Shown here: positions 14,271 to 17,292 of the stretch, piece by piece
How the letters are laid out: each line of letters begins with the position of its first letter
Numbering within the stretch: position 1 is the first letter of the stretch
DNA from: JAJPXC01 sp964520525
GTDB lineage: Bacteria > Bacteroidota > Bacteroidia > Bacteroidales > Muribaculaceae
Assembly: GCA_964520525.1 (NCBI GenBank)
Contig: CAZFNR010000027.1
Coordinates: forward strand, 1-17,292
Reading direction: 5' to 3'
Length of the DNA: 17,292 nucleotides
Program-made: the position numbers and the translations under genes
Notes under the pieces: generated by a model
Told to the model about the DNA's origin: nothing
Database searches by the model: none
What the model saw: the letters and a program-made list of their open reading frames with translations, nothing else

Positions 14271-14819
14271 ATGGCAACAAAAATCAGATTACAACGTCAT
14301 GGTCGCAAAAACTATGCGTTTTATCCTATTGTTATCGCCGATAGCAGGGCACCACGAGATGGTAGATTTATTGAAAGGATAGGTTCTTATAATCCGAACA
14401 CTAATCCTGCTACAATTACTCTTAACTTCGAGCGGGCTTTGTATTGGATGAACGTCGGCGCACAACCCACCGACACCGTACGCACCATCCTCTCAAACGA
14501 GGGTGTCCTTCTGATGAAGCACCTTATGGGTGGCGTTAAGAAAGGCGCGTTTGACGAAGCGGAAGCTCAGCGTCGTTTCGATGCTTGGAAGAGCAAGAAA
14601 CAAGCGACAGTAGACGCAATAAAAGCCTCTATGGCCGACAAGAAAGCTGTAGCCGCTAAAGAACGCCTCGCCGATGAGCAGGCCAAGAATAAGGCTAAAG
14701 CTGAGGAAGTCGCCAAGAAGAAAGCTGAAATCGCAGCAGCCAAGGCCGAAGCTGAAGCAGCCGCAAATGCAGAAGAGACCGCAGCCGAAGAAGCAGCCGC
14801 TCCCGAAGCAGCTGAATAA
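14271..14819 (+). CDS. rpsP: 30S ribosomal protein S16 with C-terminal extension
   Basis: S16 binds 16S rRNA early in assembly of the small ribosomal subunit. The S16 core is residues 1 to about 85, with IRLQRHGRKNYAFYPIVIADSR at the start and the GSYNP motif at 38-42. The protein is 182 residues long, about twice the usual 80-90. The extra part, about 90-182, becomes rich in Ala, Lys and Glu from residue 110 (KNKAKAEEVAKKKAEIAAAK region) and ends in an acidic Ala/Glu tail. It is probably helical or coiled coil. Such a tail is known in Bacteroidetes S16, so it is probably real and not a fusion artefact. It is transcribed alone from a strong promoter and diverges from ftsY. Confidence 0.96.
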   Translation: MATKIRLQRHGRKNYAFYPIVIADSRAPRDGRFIERIGSYNPNTNPATITLNFERALYWMNVGAQPTDTVRTILSNEGVLLMKHLMGGVKKGAFDEAEAQRRFDAWKSKKQATVDAIKASMADKKAVAAKERLADEQAKNKAKAEEVAKKKAEIAAAKAEAEAAANAEETAAEEAAAPEAAE

Positions 14820-14849
14820 TCATTGCGCAGCTTAACAACGATCTGTTAA

Positions 14850-14884
14850 AGCGGATCGATAGTCACTGAGATTATCGACCCGCT
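14850..14884. terminator. Hairpin between convergent rpsP and glycosyltransferase genes
   Basis: AGCGG-A-TCGATA (14850-14861) pairs with TATCGA-C-CCGCT (14873-14884), 11 pairs with one A/C mismatch and an 11-base loop. A smaller stem, TTAACA/TGTTAA, lies just upstream (14832-14849). The tract after the stem on the minus strand has only three T. It is probably a shared terminator of the two convergent genes. Confidence 0.5.
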
Positions 14885-14907
14885 ATCTATTACATACATC
14901 TGAAAAG

Positions 14908-16086
14908 TCAGCCGATAAGAGAGCGATATAGCTCCATATATCTTTCAGCCATGAGGGTTGATGTATAGCGAGCGGCAACCGCCTTAGGGTTGAACCTATC
15001 CCTTTTCGCCAAGACTTCGTTCACAACCATGGCGAGATTAGTGGTATCGTTCACATCGGTGGCGACTCCACATTCCGGGGTCACAATCTCGCTAATAGCA
15101 CTGTCGGCATTGACTATCACCGGCGTACCGGCCGCCATAGCTTCAAGAGCTGTCAGCCCAAACGTTTCGGAAATTGAGGGATTGAGTAATACCGCCGCTG
15201 TGGAGTACAATCCTGCCATCTGGTCGCGTGAGTCAATCCGGGGATGATATATGATGTTTTCATGGAGCGTTTGTCCCATGAGATGCCCCACGACCATAAT
15301 AGGGGCTTTACAAAGTCCGGATTCCGCGAGATTGTTGACCGCTTCAAGGTTTTTACGTTTTTCCCAACGAGCGGCAACCGCCAATACCGTTTCATGGATT
15401 CCACCATCGTGATGAGATGAAAACTCATCAATCTCTAAGCCGTGAGGGATGAGATTGACCTGGAAATGGCATAATCCCGAATCGTTAAGTCTGTCGGCAG
15501 TCCACTGCGACGGCACAACGATTTTTAATTTCAAACAACGGTTTAAAAGTTCATGTTTACGGTGGAAGTTACGGGCCGAACGGTTTGCGAAACTAATGGG
15601 ATACTCATCTCTATGATAACGGCAATCGACACATCCATCAATAGGAGAACAGTCGAGATGATTGTAAAACGAGCAGTGGCCCGTCAGCCACCAGCAATCA
15701 TGCAAAGTCAGAACCACAGGCAATTTCCGGGTTTCAAGCCAATCAAACAACATGGGTAGATTGATATAATGGCCATGCACGTTATGAAGATGCACAATGT
15801 CGGGACCCCACGCATCAATCGCCTTCAGGAATTTGGCGGTGGCTCGTTTGGACCACCAGCCTTCACAGTCATCCAAGCGGCTTGCCGCGACATGAGCCAT
15901 TACCGACATAACGCCACCAATCGGAAAATCGACCGACGACACATCACCGCGACCGGCACCGATGCGGGCATCACATCCCGCCGCTCTTGCATAGGCCACT
16001 ATCGAGTTCATTATCGCGCCAACCGAGTTGCACTGATCAGCTACCGTATTAATATGTAAGATTTTCGGCTTGCAGTTAGCCGCCAT
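14908..16086 (-). CDS. GT4-family glycosyltransferase
   Basis: A cytoplasmic or membrane-associated retaining glycosyltransferase with a GT-B fold, 392 residues from the ATG at 16086. The acceptor half covers about 1-180. It contains HDCWWLTGHC (129-138) and further cysteines at 146, 152 and 155, a cysteine cluster seen in a branch of Bacteroidetes and colanic-acid-type transferases. The donor half has the EX7E motif, Glu307 to Glu315 (ETFGLTALE), then AMAAGTPVIV, as expected for nucleotide-sugar binding. No signal peptide or membrane helix is seen. A longer reading begins at a TTG at 16113, but that codon lies inside a TAACTTTG -7 box, so the ATG is preferred. The sugar and acceptor cannot be told. 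It stands alone, converging on rpsP and diverging from the SDR gene, and is not in a polysaccharide cluster within this window. Confidence 0.87.
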   Translation of the reverse strand: MAANCKPKILHINTVADQCNSVGAIMNSIVAYARAAGCDARIGAGRGDVSSVDFPIGGVMSVMAHVAASRLDDCEGWWSKRATAKFLKAIDAWGPDIVHLHNVHGHYINLPMLFDWLETRKLPVVLTLHDCWWLTGHCSFYNHLDCSPIDGCVDCRYHRDEYPISFANRSARNFHRKHELLNRCLKLKIVVPSQWTADRLNDSGLCHFQVNLIPHGLEIDEFSSHHDGGIHETVLAVAARWEKRKNLEAVNNLAESGLCKAPIMVVGHLMGQTLHENIIYHPRIDSRDQMAGLYSTAAVLLNPSISETFGLTALEAMAAGTPVIVNADSAISEIVTPECGVATDVNDTTNLAMVVNEVLAKRDRFNPKAVAARYTSTLMAERYMELYRSLIG

Positions 16087-16110
16087 AAGCGAGTAGAATT
16101 TGATTTTCAG

Positions 16111-16118
16111 CAAAGTTA
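16111..16118 (-). promoter_or_regulatory. Glycosyltransferase promoter -7 box
   Basis: The minus strand reads TAACTTTG, an exact -7 match, placing the transcript start near 16104 and leaving about 18 bases before the ATG at 16086. There is no clear -33 TTTG. Confidence 0.5.
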
Positions 16119-16241
16119 ACAGGATTTACCCACATATCGCACACCCCGACCTCTTTTCTGCCCGATTTTTATTAAATTTACTCTGATAGAATCGAGCGTC
16201 TATTCCATTATAAATATGCTTATAAGTTCTAAATGAATTAT

Positions 16242-16249
16242 TACCTTTG
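16242..16249 (+). promoter_or_regulatory. SDR promoter -7 box
   Basis: TACCTTTG matches TAnnTTTG. It ends eight bases before the ATG at 16258, so the mRNA would be leaderless or nearly so. No TTTG is found at the -33 distance. Confidence 0.5.
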
Positions 16250-16257
16250 CTGATGTT

Positions 16258-17100
16258 ATGGCAGACAATTATCTTGAAAAACAGATGGAGGATTATCGTG
16301 CAGGCAAATTAGCCGGGAAGGCACGCACAAAGACAATCGTTCAATCCCATAGAACGGGCGACTTGGTCGTCCCATATCCACAATTACGCGTTTTCATAAC
16401 CGGCGGTGCCTCAGGGATAGGGGAGGGCTGCGTTGAAGCGTTCAGAAAAATCAACGCCAAAGTAGCGTTTTGCGATATTGACAGAAAACGAGGCAACGAA
16501 ACCGCACAAAAGTTAGGAGCGAGATTCTATCCTTTGGACGTTAGAGATGCCGTCAAGCTCAATCATGCCATAAATGATGCCATATCGACGTGGGGCGACA
16601 TCGATGTATTGATAAACAACGTCGGAATCGGAGGGTTCAAGAAATTGGAAGATATGTCGGACGATGATTGGCATCAGGTAGTGGAGACGAATCTGCAATC
16701 GGCTTTCATCTGTTCGCGCGCTCTCGCCATCCACCGTAAGGGAAACGGGCATCGCGGGGGAACGATAATCAACATATCATCGACAAGGGCATTCCAAAGC
16801 GAACCCGACACCATCGCTTATAGCGCAACTAAGGGGGCAATAGTGTCACTGACACATTCGTTAATGTCAACAATGGCCGCATATGGCATAACCGCAAATT
16901 GCATCGCGCCCGGATGGATAAACACCAAAGATGAAGCGTTAACCGACAGCGATAAATCACAACACCCATCAGGGCGAGTCGGGCGCGCCGACGACATAGC
17001 ACGACTTGCCTTGTTTTTGGCTCATCCCGATAACAATTTTATCAACGGTACCGTCATCCCGGTCGATGGCGGGATGACGCGGAAAATGATATATTGTTGA
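16258..17100 (+). CDS. SDR-family NAD(P)-dependent oxidoreductase
   Basis: This is a classical short-chain dehydrogenase/reductase that probably reduces or oxidises a carbonyl/alcohol with NAD(H) or NADP(H). The cofactor loop TGGASGIG is at 48-55, an acidic residue after the second strand (FCDID, 71-75) favours NAD(H), and NNVG (120-123) replaces the common NNAG. The catalytic set is Asn145, Ser174/175, Tyr188 and Lys192 (YSATK). PGW (218-220) and the C-terminal VDGG (269-272) complete the fold. At 280 residues it is about 30 longer than usual owing to an N-terminal helix-like MADNYLEK..EDYRAGK segment. I recall a similar segment in related Bacteroidales proteins, which supports this start. 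The substrate is unknown. The gene is monocistronic as far as can be seen. Confidence 0.9.
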   Translation: MADNYLEKQMEDYRAGKLAGKARTKTIVQSHRTGDLVVPYPQLRVFITGGASGIGEGCVEAFRKINAKVAFCDIDRKRGNETAQKLGARFYPLDVRDAVKLNHAINDAISTWGDIDVLINNVGIGGFKKLEDMSDDDWHQVVETNLQSAFICSRALAIHRKGNGHRGGTIINISSTRAFQSEPDTIAYSATKGAIVSLTHSLMSTMAAYGITANCIAPGWINTKDEALTDSDKSQHPSGRVGRADDIARLALFLAHPDNNFINGTVIPVDGGMTRKMIYC

Positions 17101-17103
17101 ATT

Positions 17104-17132
17104 TTTTGCGGTTTCGAATCGGAACTGCAAAA
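17104..17132 (+). other. Hairpin after the SDR gene
   Basis: TTTTGCGGTTTC (17104-17115) pairs with GGAACTGCAAAA (17121-17132) through 12 pairs including two G-U, with a GAATC loop. The T run is on the 5' side and no T tract follows on the + strand, so it is not a canonical terminator. It may still mark the 3' end of the SDR mRNA. Confidence 0.4.
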
Positions 17133-17193
17133 CGCACACGGCTATCTCTTTCAAAGTCAGCATCGCAAATATGCTGAACGACATAAACTAATA

Positions 17194-17227
17194 TTTGTTT
17201 CTGTTTCAAATATAATTAGTAATTTTG
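17194..17227 (+). promoter_or_regulatory. Promoter at the right edge
   Basis: TTTG (17194-17197) and TAATTTTG (17220-17227) match the consensus boxes with a 22-base spacer, one more than usual. Transcription would start near 17234, at the beginning of a GC-rich folded stretch. Confidence 0.55.
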
Positions 17228-17230
17228 CAG

Positions 17231-17292
17231 TCGCAGGCCGCAAGCAGAGGCCCGGTCACGGGGCAAAGCGGGCGGGTCTGCGATGAAATATT
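17231..17292 (+). other. GC-rich folded RNA or leader, cut by the window edge
   Basis: TCGCAGGCC (17231-17239) pairs with GGTCTGCGA (17275-17283) through nine pairs including one G-U. Inside, CCCG (17251-17254) and CGGG (17259-17262) form a hairpin with a GTCA loop. The stretch is much richer in G and C than the flanking intergenic DNA and follows a promoter directly. An ATG at 17283 starts a frame that leaves the window after three codons, so this is either a structured leader or the start of an RNA gene. I do not recognise tmRNA, RNase P, SRP or 6S signatures. Confidence 0.35.

Noticed and set aside
16087..16113. Nine-residue N-terminal extension of the glycosyltransferase from TTG 16113
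   Set aside because: The codon lies within an exact -7 promoter box, so it would not be in the mRNA from that promoter.
17231..17292. tmRNA, RNase P RNA, SRP RNA or c-di-GMP riboswitch at the right edge
   Set aside because: None of the conserved motifs that I know for these families is present in the visible part; only an unassigned fold is supported.

Overview
The window looks like a chromosomal core region of a Bacteroidales bacterium, probably a gut commensal of Muribaculaceae type. The family-level placement is inference from memory of related proteins. The order-level placement rests on several signs. Intergenic regions repeatedly carry the Bacteroidetes promoter pattern (-33 TTTG, -7 TAnnTTTG), often without a Shine-Dalgarno sequence. 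Glutamine synthetase is the type III form, ribosomal protein S16 has a long charged tail, FtsY is short, and a gldE-gldD pair is present. I see no rRNA or tRNA genes, CRISPR array, insertion sequence, phage or plasmid module.

Layout. Positions 1-463 hold a possible tail of an upstream gene, a terminator-like hairpin and a long, structured, promoter-rich leader. Then come glnA type III (464-2647) and upp (2695-3348) on the + strand. Three minus-strand genes follow as a tight operon, gldE > gldD > phosphopantetheinyl transferase (5940 down to 3338); the last overlaps the upp 3' end tail to tail. A divergent region (5941-6164) leads into a YbiT-like ABC-F ATPase and a small Dabb-domain protein. 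Next, under its own well-matched promoter, is a 104-residue secreted protein made of little more than a type IX sorting-domain-like segment. It is followed by a secreted type I pullulanase (8660-10681). On the minus strand, ftsY > rimO > isochorismate synthase (14088 down to 10766) form a second tight operon. rpsP (14271-14819) diverges from ftsY and converges on a GT4 glycosyltransferase (16086-14908). The last complete gene is an SDR oxidoreductase (16258-17100) whose promoter sits almost on the start codon. A well-matched -7 box followed by a GC-rich RNA fold runs into the window edge.

How the genes relate. Most are housekeeping: ammonium assimilation and uracil salvage, protein targeting (FtsY), ribosome components and modification (S16, RimO, ABC-F), menaquinone entry (isochorismate synthase) and carrier-protein activation. 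The envelope and secretion theme is gldD/gldE plus the sorting-domain-like miniprotein beside a secreted alpha-glucan debranching enzyme. I found no convincing complete novel system. The best leads are the sorting-domain miniprotein next to pullulanase, the long leader upstream of glnA, the GC-rich RNA at the right edge, and the apparently leaderless SDR mRNA.
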